A stretch of DNA of 64,000 nt from Coleophoma eucalyptorum. Its lineage: Eukaryota > Ascomycota > Leotiomycetes > Helotiales > Dermateaceae. The position numbers and the translations under genes are program-made. Positions within the stretch are counted from its first letter, which is position 1. Each line of letters starts with the position of its first letter. The DNA lies in the NCBI GenBank assembly GCA_026120035.1, contig JALRME010000003.1, positions 930,001 to 994,000 on the forward strand, written 5' to 3'. The notes under the pieces are model-generated. The model did not search any database. It was not told the origin of the DNA and saw only the letters and a list, made by a program, of their open reading frames with translations. This document shows, one piece after another, positions 1 through 10,796 of this stretch.

Positions 1-1662
1 TCTCCGCGACATACTCAACGAGAATGATCAACGGGCTCAAACACAAGCCCCCAAGGTTCGTAGGTAATCTCCCTCAGCACCCCTCCCTTCCCCCCTCCCC
101 CTTCCCCTTCCCCTTCGCTTTCCCCTCCATGCGCATCGCCCATGCCCTTATCTCAAATCGATTGTACCTTGCAGTGCCGTCGCAAGACCGGCAAGGAGAC
201 CAAGCACGAATTCTCCTTTGCAAAGGGTAAGGCATATATCGTCACAACGTGCATGCAGGCAGCTTCACCATCGCCTGCGAGTCATTGTCGCGGGCACTCC
301 AGCTCTGCCACCCACCGCTCAGCCAACCTGCGAGCAACCAATCAACCACGCACCCTCTCCGGGTGCGCAATCTTAAATTTGTGCATCCAGACGCGACTCC
401 AGGAGACGCGTCTCGTCGCGTAAATCTCGCGGTGGGACATTGTCCAATCATGACGCGTAGGCAATATGCATGCACTTTCGCCTGCAGCCTACAGGGGTTG
501 CGGATCGCACGATAAGGATAAAGAAAACTGGGCTCGGCGGATTAGCCGATGGGCTGTGGATAGAGATGGTGATGGAAAGCGGATGTCTGGATGTCTGGAT
601 GTCTGGACGCACCTCAACCTGGATCAATGCTGCCGTAGTGCGCTCACATTGTTACGACTCTACACTACTGCAGCCAATTTCTCTCAAATCCACCCCGTCG
701 CAACACCGCTCTGTGAATCCCCCTTAGGTACATAAGTGCGACGCAGCCGCGAGTCGCGAACTATCTCTCAGCTCCAGTGCCATCAAGGACTCCACTCAGG
801 ACTAACAAAGGGATTGTCGCCTGCTTGTCCGACAGTCTAACTTCTCCACAGCCTTTCTTGGTCCAAAGTACAACATATAACACGCACCAGCTCTGCTTCG
901 GCCCCTTGCCTCGGTCGCCAGGCCGAACCCTTACATTCGCCTTACTGCACCAGGTAAGCACCTTGAGACGAGAAAACACACGATGTACCCCACACTGTCC
1001 CAAAGAATCAAAATCATTCGATCAATTCGATGAAACCGATCAAAATTTCTACGTACAGCATCCCTCCCTTACATCAAGGCACAAGACATGAAACTTCACT
1101 GGTGCAAAATGCAGGTACAACACCTGGCGTCCTGCTCAAAACAGGTTCTTGAAATTCAGCAAGGAAGGAAGGAAGGCACAAAAGAGGCATGTTCATAAGA
1201 ACAGACTTCTGCACTGCCATCCTGCTTTTTTCCCACGCCGAGCAGAGCTGGTGTTCATATTCCGAATGTGAGTACTGTTCTGCCTCGATTTAGAGCGTCG
1301 AGGGCCTGGAATCCTCTAGGTGTCTTCTGCTCAGTGGGGGATAAACACACTTCTGTTTACTTGGGGGTGATTTGTATATCATTGTACCTCTATCCTGTCC
1401 GTGGATCTGTCTGTAGATGCTCATGATCTCGGGGTTACAACTTCGTTGTTGATGACGGAAACCATATCTATAAGAACATGGAAGAAAGACATATATCCCG
1501 TAGACTCAAAATGACAGTCATTTGGCATGCAATTAGGTAGGTGGGTTCAGCTCGCGGGGTGATGCAGGTCAAGATTAAGAAGAATAGCGAGCGCCACGAA
1601 CACAAAAGTTTGCAAACCTCAGAGACTCCACATAATAACCTCCTCCCTACCTCCACTAAGCT
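1..1662. other. Gene-free stretch at the left edge
   Basis: I see no convincing protein gene on either strand: the open frames are short, overlap each other and resemble no family I know. Visible features are a pyrimidine-rich tract at about 77–126, the kind of CT-rich run found in fungal core promoters, and a short tandem repeat of an 8-base unit at about 583–606. A good splice-donor-like site lies near 953, so an untranslated or non-coding transcript is possible but unsupported. The right part is the 3' flank of the minus-strand methyltransferase. Confidence 0.5.
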
Positions 1663-2944
1663 TCAAATCTTCTTAAACAATAGAATCGCCGTTCCACTTC
1701 CCCTGACAACCACCCCCTCCGGACCAACAACCCCTCTCAACTCCCTCACAAAAGCCTTCACCACATCCTCTTCCGTGTCCACCTTGTCCGGATTCGCCTC
1801 TCGCCATCGCGTCACCATGCTAGCCGTACCCAAGCCCTGTTCGATCTCATCAATACTCTCCTCCTCATCACCGCCAAAGAAGTGCTCCCCGTCGGACAGC
1901 ACACCATCCCGGTCATAAGTAAGTCGCTGGAAGGAATCCGGCGGGAAGGAGGATACGGGCGGCTTGTTGTCCCAAGGCAAGTGAAGCGTGTCGTACATAT
2001 TCATCGAGACTAGATTCGCCGGCAATGCATAGGGTGCGAGCGTCTCTCGCTCTAGACGGAGGAGGATCTTGTTGATTTCAGCGGCATTGGGTGCTTTAGG
2101 ATCTGGAATAGACATGTCAGTTGTCTTTGGCAGCTTGCTCTCACGGGCACTGCTTGATTCAGAGCTCGCTTCGTGGCGGAGTAAACGTACTGCAAAAACT
2201 TGATGCTGGGTTTTTGAGATCAGCTGAAGTATAATGAAAGGGAAAGAATGGGATCGCCTTACCACATGTCCATAACGCTACGGTGCCACCTGGCTTGATT
2301 ACCTTGTCGGCTTCGATCCAGAATTTCTCCATGTCGAACCAGTGCCTACCCTCCAAGCCCGCATCAGCTGTCATTCTCACACGATGGACCGGCGGCGTCC
2401 ACAACGCACTCGAAGCGTGACTATACAATTGTGGAAGTAACAATACGCAAAACATATACGCACGAAGCAAATGTAGCGAGTAATAACAAGAGATAAAAGG
2501 AGTTCAAAAACGAAGTTCACAAGCAACTACTCACGCAGCCATAGCAGCAACCACCAAATCTACGCTCTGCTCCTTAACCACACTTGCAAACTGCTCCGCG
2601 CCCGCAACTTCATACTTAATCCCCTCACCACTTCTGGTCACGCCGCCCAGCCCTCTCGCAGCCTCAATCATCGCCTCTCCCGGATCAACCCCGAGCGCAG
2701 CATCGAAATACCTCGCGAGATCACGGGTTGCATTTCCTGGTCCACAGCCAACATCAACGAGGAGGCCATCCTGGCCGCCCGTCGTGTTGTGGAAGTCAAG
2801 GATCGTGCGGTAAAACGTCTCAGGGTAAGAGGTGCGGTAAGTTGCGTAGGTTTGGGCCTGGGATGCGCTATAGCTGCGGAAGGTTGGATCGGAGTTTGCA
2901 GTTACTCCAGCGGGGGAGGAAGTTGTGGGGGTTAGCGAGGCCAT
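1663..2944 (-). CDS. SAM-dependent methyltransferase (trans-aconitate methyltransferase-like, Crg1/Tmt1 group)
   Basis: Three exons, complement(1663..2189, 2263..2345, 2535..2944), give 339 aa with matching phases. The Rossmann glycine-rich SAM motif VDVGCGPGN lies at about residues 60–70, followed by an acidic residue in GVDPGEAMIEAA. The segment rebuilt across intron 1, MAAHWFDMEKFW, matches the AHWFD motif typical of class I methyltransferases of the Methyltransf_11 type in fungi. Such enzymes are soluble and methylate small carboxylates or drugs; the substrate here is unknown. Introns are 189 and 73 nt, the first long for this window. The C-terminal part (NAAEINKILLR, then LHLPWD) also fits the family. 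The exact start of exon 3 is the least certain point. The start is the first ATG before the conserved domain. Confidence 0.82.
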
Positions 2945-4278
2945 GTTTTGGGATACTTTTCCGGTGGTGAGGGATTGAGAAGTGATGGCTGCGTGGGGGA
3001 TGTGTTATGGGCAACGGGGGGATAGTCTCACAGCCGTGGTATTTATGGCTTGGCGATACTGCCTTGGCCTCCATCCCCGAACTCCTCTCGGGGGCAAAAG
3101 TCCTACGTTCGATTGAGACAGCATTGAAATCTAAACCAAGTGAGTCACGAAAAATAAGCGATGTCACTTTTTTCCCCCTCTCAAGCGATGCGATGGGCCT
3201 AGCCGGGACAGAGCTGCGAAAGGGACTCACAGGATAAGGCCGGTTTGAGACGCTTTCGCAGCTCGAGGATTCTAGAGTGAAAAGCTTTGGTGGTGTCTGC
3301 GCCTCGTATCACATCGAACTGTCATACTACCTGCCTTTTCGAGCAAAACCTAACGCCGAGGACGAGGGTTGCAGTGAGTCAATCGCAAAAGATGTGATTG
3401 GGTCAAACAAGGAAGGGCAATCACCTCGCCGCGGCTACAGTGCAGAAGAAGTGACTCTGTAGGAACGTGAGAGAAATTGGATATTATCTTTTTTCCTCCT
3501 CTTCATCTCGGTACTGACTTTGCTATTGGCAAGAGTTGAAAAGAGAAAAGAGGAAGGGAGAAAGTAGAGGGAGGTATCAGAGGCATAAGAATGAAAGGTG
3601 GGAGGCTGGTGCTCGCTTAGCAATAGGGGAGGGGTTCCTTGACTTGACGTTGACCGGCTGCTTGGTTGGTTGGCGAGAGGGATAACGACATCTTTTCTCA
3701 AAGAGTATACCAATCTTCCTTTCTTCATATATAGCAGTACAGATGTTGGGCCAATCTGAAGACTCAGATGTCCTATGTGGGTTGGGCTTCTTCGCAACTT
3801 TGACACTAAGTGCTTTATAGTGACGGCTTTGGACTTTGGAAGTCTACGTCGCTGAATGAAATCTGAGTGCTGACGGTACAAGAACTATCACTCTGGAGGC
3901 GTCTCTCAATTCTTTCGCTTTTTTGACGTGGAGAAAACCCCACACAGCCTCTGTGAAAGCGAGCTAGTGAAACCAGCACTTTTGAGTTTTCGCAAGGCTG
4001 TAGTAAGTGCATGCACGAAGGGGAAAAGACTTTGATTCCACTTCACGTTGTACACTCCCTCGCCAACATCTTGCCCGTCAGCACATCGCTTAAATCATGC
4101 AGATTAACGTTAGACATGCCATATGCCCACAGAGACTGAGGAAGAACCTCCGCGAAGGACTCTATCTCCATCCATTCAAGAAAGATATATCATAACAACC
4201 AACAATTCATGCTCACCAGACCTCCAACTTTTCCTAAAATGGCAGCCCCAAAACAAACCTCTATAGATCCCAACAGGA
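2945..4278. other. Intergenic, no gene seen
   Basis: This is the promoter side of the methyltransferase and the 3' flank of the membrane protein gene. It contains only short unrelated open frames (the longest about 148 codons on the minus strand, with no recognisable domain). I see no RNA gene or repeat. Confidence 0.5.
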
Positions 4279-5165
4279 TCAATCCGCACGCGCATTCGCA
4301 GCCGGCAGCACAGCGCCCGTCCCCTCCTCTTGCCTCAAGAACTTAAAATTGATCTCCAAAGACAGCTGACCGGACGGGAATCTCTGGGGCAGATTCCACA
4401 CCCAATACTTCGTCCTGTACGCAATGATATTCCGGAGAACGAACAGCATGAAGTGCGCTATGCTAGTCACATCGATCGAATCAACAAGGGTGGATCAAAA
4501 GGGTCTGGCGAAAGAGAGATATCTTACCAGAGAATCCCCGCGCTAACCAAGCAAATCCCGATGAGGACCTTACCCACGGTTTCATAAAATGGGCAAACCA
4601 TGTCCCGACCGCTGGCACGGCACCAGCGGAAATAGGGCCCGTAAGCCATATTGCCCAGGGAAACACTGTAGAGGGGGAGAACGATGAAGTGCAGGAGGTC
4701 GAGAGGGATGTTAACCAAGAGGGGGAGTGTATAGCGGGCGTTGATGATGGAGAGGATCAATACTATCGCTGTCTGTGTAATGTGTCAGTGGACCCGTGTG
4801 ATCGCGTGAGTTTTCCCCATTATTATTTTTGGGGGGGTTTTTTAAAGAGGCATTTCAGATGTGACATTGGTGGATAAGTCAAGAAAGACAAGCGCACTCA
4901 CCCATATCCCGAGACCAACAATACAGTCGAAGATCTTCATGTATGTGTATCCAAATTCACCATTTAAAATCACGGTGCTCGAAGCAATCAGTAGAACAAG
5001 TAATAGGATTGCGCTGTATAAGATGAGAAGAGTAAGGATTCTGACATGGTTTTCAAAGGAGGCTAGTTGAGAATGGCTGGACTCGACTCCAGTAAGGTCC
5101 GATTCAATTGCAGCTTCGTCATTCTCGCCAAGGAGTCGAGATGTCTCCGATGCTGGTTCAGCCAT
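4279..5165 (-). CDS. Uncharacterised small multispanning membrane protein
   Basis: Three exons, complement(4279..4462, 4528..4772, 4902..5165), encode 230 aa. The introns are 65 and 129 nt with canonical ends. The N-terminus is polar and carries an SRLLGEND motif. Hydrophobic stretches follow at about residues 42–65, 75–105, 115–140 and 165–190, so four membrane spans are likely. The loop before the last span has two Cys, and the tail is charged and short. The overall plan (short cytosolic N-terminus, four spans, RY-type basic residues between spans) resembles MARVEL-like fungal membrane proteins, but I do not recognise a named family. The phase of both junctions restores continuous hydrophobic segments (GIW|TAIVLIL and SAGIL|CIAHF), which supports the model. 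Confidence 0.7.
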
Positions 5166-5456
5166 CTTTGTTATCTATCGTTATGATATCTAAACAACTG
5201 AAGGCACTGCAGATTGTCACAATCCAGGCTGACCACGGTGAATACTTATAAACTGCCGGCCTGCGCCGCATACGTGCTGCTTTACAGGCACAGAATGTAG
5301 CCTAAATACATGTGATTAGACTACATGTTGACTACTTCAGAGCAGATAATTGGATGTAAGAAACACAGCATGCGTCTTCATAGCTATAGCTGCCTGCCAT
5401 TTGCATACACAATTTTTATATCGACGCATGCACTTATGGTGGCAAATAAAAAACAA

Positions 5457-7892
5457 CTAGATCTTCATTTCAGATACCCCCTTCTGAAGGCTGTCTTGCT
5501 CCTCTGTAATTCCACTGTATTTGTTGATCCAGTCTAGAACTTCCCTGTGCCATACCAACGAGTTCTCGGGTTTCAGTACCCACTATCAGAGACAAATTAG
5601 ACTTGTTTTTTATGCTTCTTTTCTGTTTTGGGGGGGGGGAAGGGATGCGATCAAGAAATGCTGGAGGACTTACATGATTCTCGTCTGGAAAGGTGAGGAA
5701 TTTGCTGGGAATACCCTTCGTTTGTAAGACATTGAATGGTGCCAGACCTTCAGAGATTGGAAGTCGGTAATCCAGCTCATTATGTATGATGAGGTGCGGA
5801 GTCGCCCAGTTTTTGAGATGGGCTGCAGGGTCCCATTTTTCGTAGTTTTCTCTGTTCTCCCAAAGGGTTCCGCCGAAATCATGGTGAGGAAAGAAGAGTT
5901 CCTCCGAGCTGTACTGATTCAGCGTACTAAACACACCATCATGTGTTACGAGCGCTTTGAACTTCCGTCCCAGTGGATGTCCTTGAATCCAATTGACCAT
6001 GAATCCTCCGTAGCTTGCACCTAGTGCTACGGCTCGAGAGGTATCCACATATGGCAAATTACTTTCTACATATTCAAATCCCTTGACCAGATCTTCATAG
6101 GGTCGTCCTCCCCATTGATTTTGAATACCGTTTTGAAGTGCCATCCCATATCCAGTACTCCCTGTTGGGTTTGGTGTCACAACTACATAGCCTTGCTCGG
6201 CAAAGATTGCAGGATTCCAACGCGTACTCCAGGCCTTCACTGCTGTTAGTATAATATAGAAATAAAGGAAGATCAACATACTTCGTTCCATGCTCCTTGT
6301 GGCTGAGAGATAATTAGTATAAGCTTCCTTCGGGATATGTGTATAATGACTTACTCCGCCATGGATGAGGTATGCCAAAGGATATTTCTTTGATTTATCA
6401 AAATCGGATGGTTTGACTACCCAAGCATGTACCTTGTAGTCTCCAGCTCCAGTATACCAGAATTCGTCCACCTGTTCCTGATGCAGCCCGAACATACGAC
6501 CACCCTTTGAATTTGACGAGATTGGTGTTATTTCGGCGGGATTGGCTGGATCCAAGATTGTATAGTTGCTGTTGTCAACCAGTGAGCTACTGCTGATGAA
6601 CAGGCTGCCCTTGAATTTTCCATCCGCTAAATATTTGGCATCCGCAACTGCGCCTCGGCTTGTAAGTGCCGTTGGCAGCTTAGAGGCATGTCGAGGAGAA
6701 GATGGGAGACAGAACAACTTTCCTCTACCATTCTCTTCAGCTGTGACATAAAGCGTTTCCCCATCCTCACTCCAAACAATGCCCTCCGGCCTTAGATCCC
6801 ATCCGCCTTCGCCATCATCAGTCATAAAGAATTCCTGGACATTGGACAGATCCTCAATATCAGGGACAAGAAGCAGTCTTGGCTTATCGCTCTCATACTG
6901 ATCACTCTTCATCCTTGTGAAAACCAGAGACTTGCCACTGGGAGAAAATGTTGGAGACTGGCTGTAACCTCTAAGGTTCCCAGTTTTGATAATCTGTGCT
7001 GAGGATGGCTTGGTTTCCGCAAATGTTCGTGTCGGGATGTAGTAGAGATCAGTCTTAGTGTGGTTGGCAGGGTCGAGCTTCGGATCTTTCGCAACGAAAG
7101 CAATCCCGAAAGCACTTATGTCGAAGTCACCAGTACCTCCAAAAGGTGGAACTGGGGATTCAAGTTTTACGGGATGGCCACTCAGGGCATTGATCAGTCC
7201 CGTTGAGTTCATGATCCATTTCTCGCCAGATTTCTTAAGCGTGGAATACCAAAGAGTACTCTTGTTTTCGGTAACATAGGCATCCCACTGTCTAACGAAC
7301 AGCTTCGAATAAATCTTGGCGGTCGATCGAGGCTTCTCCGCTGTCTCAGCATTGTATAGCTTGCCATCAGGTGTGCATAGACCAGAAACGACAAAGGCAA
7401 CTGTATTATCGTCAAGAGGCTTGACCTTGATGTTCGACACTCCTCCGTTAAATGTAGCAATAGTTTCAGGCCTGCATCGGTCAGAATGAGAATGCGGTAT
7501 TCCAGCCAGAATTGCCTACTTGGTTCGAGGACTGCTAGCATCTCCAAGGATCAGATTTGTTGTGCCTTTCTCCCCACCTTTTAGCCACAGCACAAGATCT
7601 TTGTCTCCCAGCCATGTTGGCTCGCTCGCATTGAGATCATTACTCAGACAGGTGGTTTGTCCATTGGATGTATCCAGGATGCAGATCTCGGATGTCTTGG
7701 AATGAGATTGGAAGGAATAAACCGACTCAGTGTAGAGTGCCAGTGTGCCAGAGGGATTGGGTGACGCAGCTGACCGTCTAGGAGCCTTGGGTCTTGTTAG
7801 CATTATCATGTCGTAACACCTTGGTGGGGCCGGAATGAAGCTCTCACCGACAGCAACACCTCCGGGGTGAATTTATGAGCTCTGACAGTCAT
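5457..7892 (-). CDS. S9-family serine peptidase (dipeptidyl-peptidase 5 / acylaminoacyl peptidase type)
   Basis: Six exons, complement(5457..5582, 5674..6234, 6282..6302, 6355..7471, 7520..7785, 7848..7892), give 711 aa. The N-terminal part is a β-propeller. The C-terminal α/β-hydrolase domain has the nucleophile motif GASYGG (Ser557), Asp638 in NELDYRLP and His670 in DENHW, a full catalytic triad. It starts [11 protein letters not shown] and has no signal peptide, unlike the secreted fungal DppV, so it is probably an intracellular oligopeptidase. Exon 3 of the mature order is followed by a 21-nt microexon encoding PQGAWNE, which rebuilds the conserved HGGPQGAW motif. Introns are 62, 48, 52, 47 and 91 nt. 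Reading straight through the two introns around the microexon stays open, so automated models may be wrong here. It diverges from the kinase gene at 8446. Confidence 0.92.
6282..6302 (-). other. 21-nt microexon in the S9 peptidase gene
   Basis: The exon is flanked by a CAG acceptor at 6303–6305 and a GTATG donor at 6281–6277. It encodes seven residues, PQGAWNE. Joining it to GGC GGA upstream and GCC TGG AGT downstream gives HGGPQGAWNEAWSTRW, the pattern expected of S9 peptidases. No other join of this interval restores that motif. Confidence 0.85.
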
Positions 7893-8445
7893 GATGCGCG
7901 ACTATTTTCCAGACTGCGAGTATACTGAAGGCCGTCTGGAGTAAGAGCTGTAACGATTGCGGAAATCGGGTGCAGCAAGAGTGTTAGGAAGGGAAGAGCG
8001 GGAGCTGGGACACGAATTGCAGTAGCTATTGCGGGGTGCTAATGGTCCCAGCACAAATCCCTGCAAGGGTGGATTTGAGATAGCCCGTTAACCCTGACCT
8101 GGAAGGTCTGTGTCTACCCGTACGTAGAAGCCACCTAGCTTCGTAAGGCAGGTCCGGCAACGCGATGCGCCCCTACCCGCAAAGCTCTCTACAAAGTACT
8201 TGGTGCATCAACCCCAAAGCCAATCCATCCTCTGCTCGCCTCCATTCCCGCCATTGGCCGTCTCACCTAATCACCCTCTTCGAAAGACCTGTCAACTTGG
8301 CCCTCTCAGAAACCTCAATCTTGCACATTGGCCAGGCCCTGCATTATCTTGGATCGACTTCGCGACGCTTCATAGTCAAAAGGTTGACTGACCCTACGAA
8401 GTATACACGACGCTGGAATCCGGAACGACCACCCGTCCTGTCGCA
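7893..8445. promoter_or_regulatory. Divergent promoter between the peptidase and kinase genes
   Basis: This 553-bp interval separates two divergent start codons (7892 minus, 8446 plus) and must hold both promoters and 5' leaders. I see no clear TATA box and no coding signal. Confidence 0.55.
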
Positions 8446-9794
8446 ATGTCGCAATACTTCATCGATTTGTTTTACACCTTGACCAATTGCATGAGCTGCT
8501 TTCCTGGCTCACCGCTGCTCAAAATCAACAGCAGAAGCTTCAAGATTCTGCGCCTGCTCGGTGAGGTAAGCAGAACCTTGGAAGTTCTCTGGGCGACAAT
8601 GCTAACATCTTTTGCCAGGGTGGATTCTCATACGTATACCTGGTTCAAGACACGAACAATGATGCAGTCTATGCCCTGAAGAAGATTCGATGTCCCTTCG
8701 GGCAGGAATCGGTGGCCTTGGCTATGAAAGAAGTCGAAGCTTATGCGCTCTTCACACCACACCCCAACATAATCCGCAGCGTCGACTACTGCGTATCCTC
8801 TGATAGATCAGACCCAGGCGCAAAGACTGTATACATACTGCTGCCATACTACCGGAGAGGAAATCTACAGGATATGATAAATGCGAACCTAGTCAATGGC
8901 ACGAAGTTTCCGGAGAAGAAGTTAATGGTCTTGTTCCTCGGTGTCTGTAATGCACTCAAGGCTATGCACGACTACAAGGTTCAGGGCCCACCGGGTGGAG
9001 TGAATAGCCAGAAGAAAGCAAAGCGAGTTAGAGGAGAGGCAGCAGCAGAAGATGCCGATGCGGCAGAGGCAGCAGGACGACGAAAATCACGACAACGGGG
9101 AGGGCGGGATGTTGATTCAGATAGCGAGCAGCAAGAACCATTGATGGATGGAGAGGTAACCATGAGTCAAGAAGGTATCGCGCCAGGCGCACCCAGGGCA
9201 TACGCGCATCGAGATATCAAGCCTGGTAGGTCAGATCAAGATGAAGAAGCATAACACTACTTACATATGTTTGTAGGAAATATCATGATTGATGACGATG
9301 GCGAACAACCAATTCTTATGGACCTTGGCTCTCTGGCTCCATCACCTACACCTATCACCTCAAGGTCGCAAGCACTTGCGGTCCAAGATCAGGCGGCCGA
9401 ACACTCAACAATGCCATACAGAGCACCAGAGCTTTTTGATGTGAAAACCGGAAGCACGATTGATACAAAGGTCGACATTTGGTCACTTGGATGTACGCTT
9501 TACGCATGCTTAGTTGGCAAGTCGCCATTTGAAATGCGAAGTGACGAGACTGGAGGCAGCTTGAGCATCTGTGTTTTGGGCGGAGATTGGAGATTCCCAG
9601 ACGAGGGCGCAGGAGGAAAGAAAAAGGCAACGAATCAAACTGGCCAGAGCGAGGACAGCGAGATCAGCGAGAGCATACGAGAGGTTGTGCGGAAATGTCT
9701 GATGGTGGAACCTGCTGAGCGGCCAGATGTGGACGAACTTATTACTATGGTAAAGGGCGTCATTGAAGGGTTGCAGGACGGGGGAAGCTCATAA
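8446..9794 (+). CDS. Serine/threonine kinase of the NAK family, Env7/STK16-like
   Basis: Three exons, 8446..8565, 8619..9225 and 9277..9794, give 414 aa; the introns are 53 and 51 nt. Kinase motifs in order: glycine loop GEGGFSYVYLV (about 39–49), ATP lysine K61 in YALKK, catalytic loop HRDIKPGN with D239, metal-binding D258 in DLGS (DLG instead of DFG, as usual in this family), MPYRAPE, and DIWSLGC. The N-terminus has C15 and C18 in NCMSCF just before the domain, where STK16/Env7 kinases are palmitoylated, so attachment to vacuolar or Golgi membranes is likely. A charged low-complexity insert of about 65 residues sits between helix E and the HRD loop, as in other fungal Env7 proteins. In yeast, Env7 restrains vacuole fusion; that role is inferred here. 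Confidence 0.92.
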
Positions 9795-10796
9795 GTGTTA
9801 GTCCATAAATTTTGCGTGTAACAGCAACGGTGTTTGGAGATTTATAGAGCCAAAGCGCTCTGGGATATGGGAATATGATTATATGTAGGCTTGTCTTCTA
9901 GAATTCCTGGATTCTTGAGCCGAAGAGCTTTATCTTAATGCCTTTGTATTCGATATACGAGAACCAATACCGTTAAGACCATGAGGTTTGCTAAGCTGTT
10001 GTGGGTAAACCAATCAGATCGAGTAACTCAGTTTTTTATACGTATCATACCTTGAGTAATCCAAGCAACGCACCAAAAGCTCAAAGCCCACAAGGCATTA
10101 GCTAGGGAATGCTCTCTCCGATTACGATATTCTTGCCTGAGGGGGGGCGGGGGGGGGGGGGAATACCCTAACTACCATGTCGGAGCCGTCTTAAAGTGGT
10201 AGAAGCGCCAAGAAAGGCGTTATGTTTCCATGGTCATGTTCCCAGTATCGTGCTTCGATGTACTATCTACCCACTGGTTTCTTGATCAGGGTGATACATT
10301 CCAGTTCTAAATTCTTCTTTTTGGGGGGTTTTCGGAGCAACTCTATCGTGCATATGTACATATATACATATATAGTCTATATGCACTTCGAAACTGTACA
10401 CTTCCCGGACCTAGCTTTCCCCCACAACGAGCCTATCGTTTACTAGTCGCTGCATCTAATCTGCAGCATCTGCAGGGAAAAGGTCACGTTTAAAGGGCTG
10501 ATGTTTTGATATTGAGTAGTGAGTAAAAACATCCAGTCAGGGGTTCACTGCTGTAAGAAGCCTACCAATAACTCCTAAGAATCCTCCATTCTGCTCGATA
10601 AGATATAGAGAAAATTTTCAGAATTGCGCCTTTCCACCCTCTATCCACTGACCTCCATTCAACCGTCCGTCCTTATGCACTAATACAAGCCAGTAACCAA
10701 CACAATCCTTCGCCAGTTGATATACACGCTATTTCCAGAAACTTAAATAAATTTACACAAACACTACAGTGTTTCTCCAACGTCAAGTTCCCTCAC
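9795..10796. other. Convergent 3' intergenic region with poly-G tract
   Basis: The 3' ends of the kinase (plus) and cation transporter (minus) face each other here. Features are an almost pure G run at about 10141–10161 and an AT-rich stretch with TATA/CATA repeats at about 10351–10380. No gene is seen. Confidence 0.6.
10141..10161 (+). repeat. Poly-G tract
   Basis: About 20 G residues interrupted by a single C. It lies between two convergent genes. It is a simple-sequence run and a likely site of length variation or sequencing error. Confidence 0.9.

Noticed and set aside
3435..3881. 148-codon minus-strand open frame
   Set aside because: Composition is typical of random sequence and no motif or neighbouring exon supports it.
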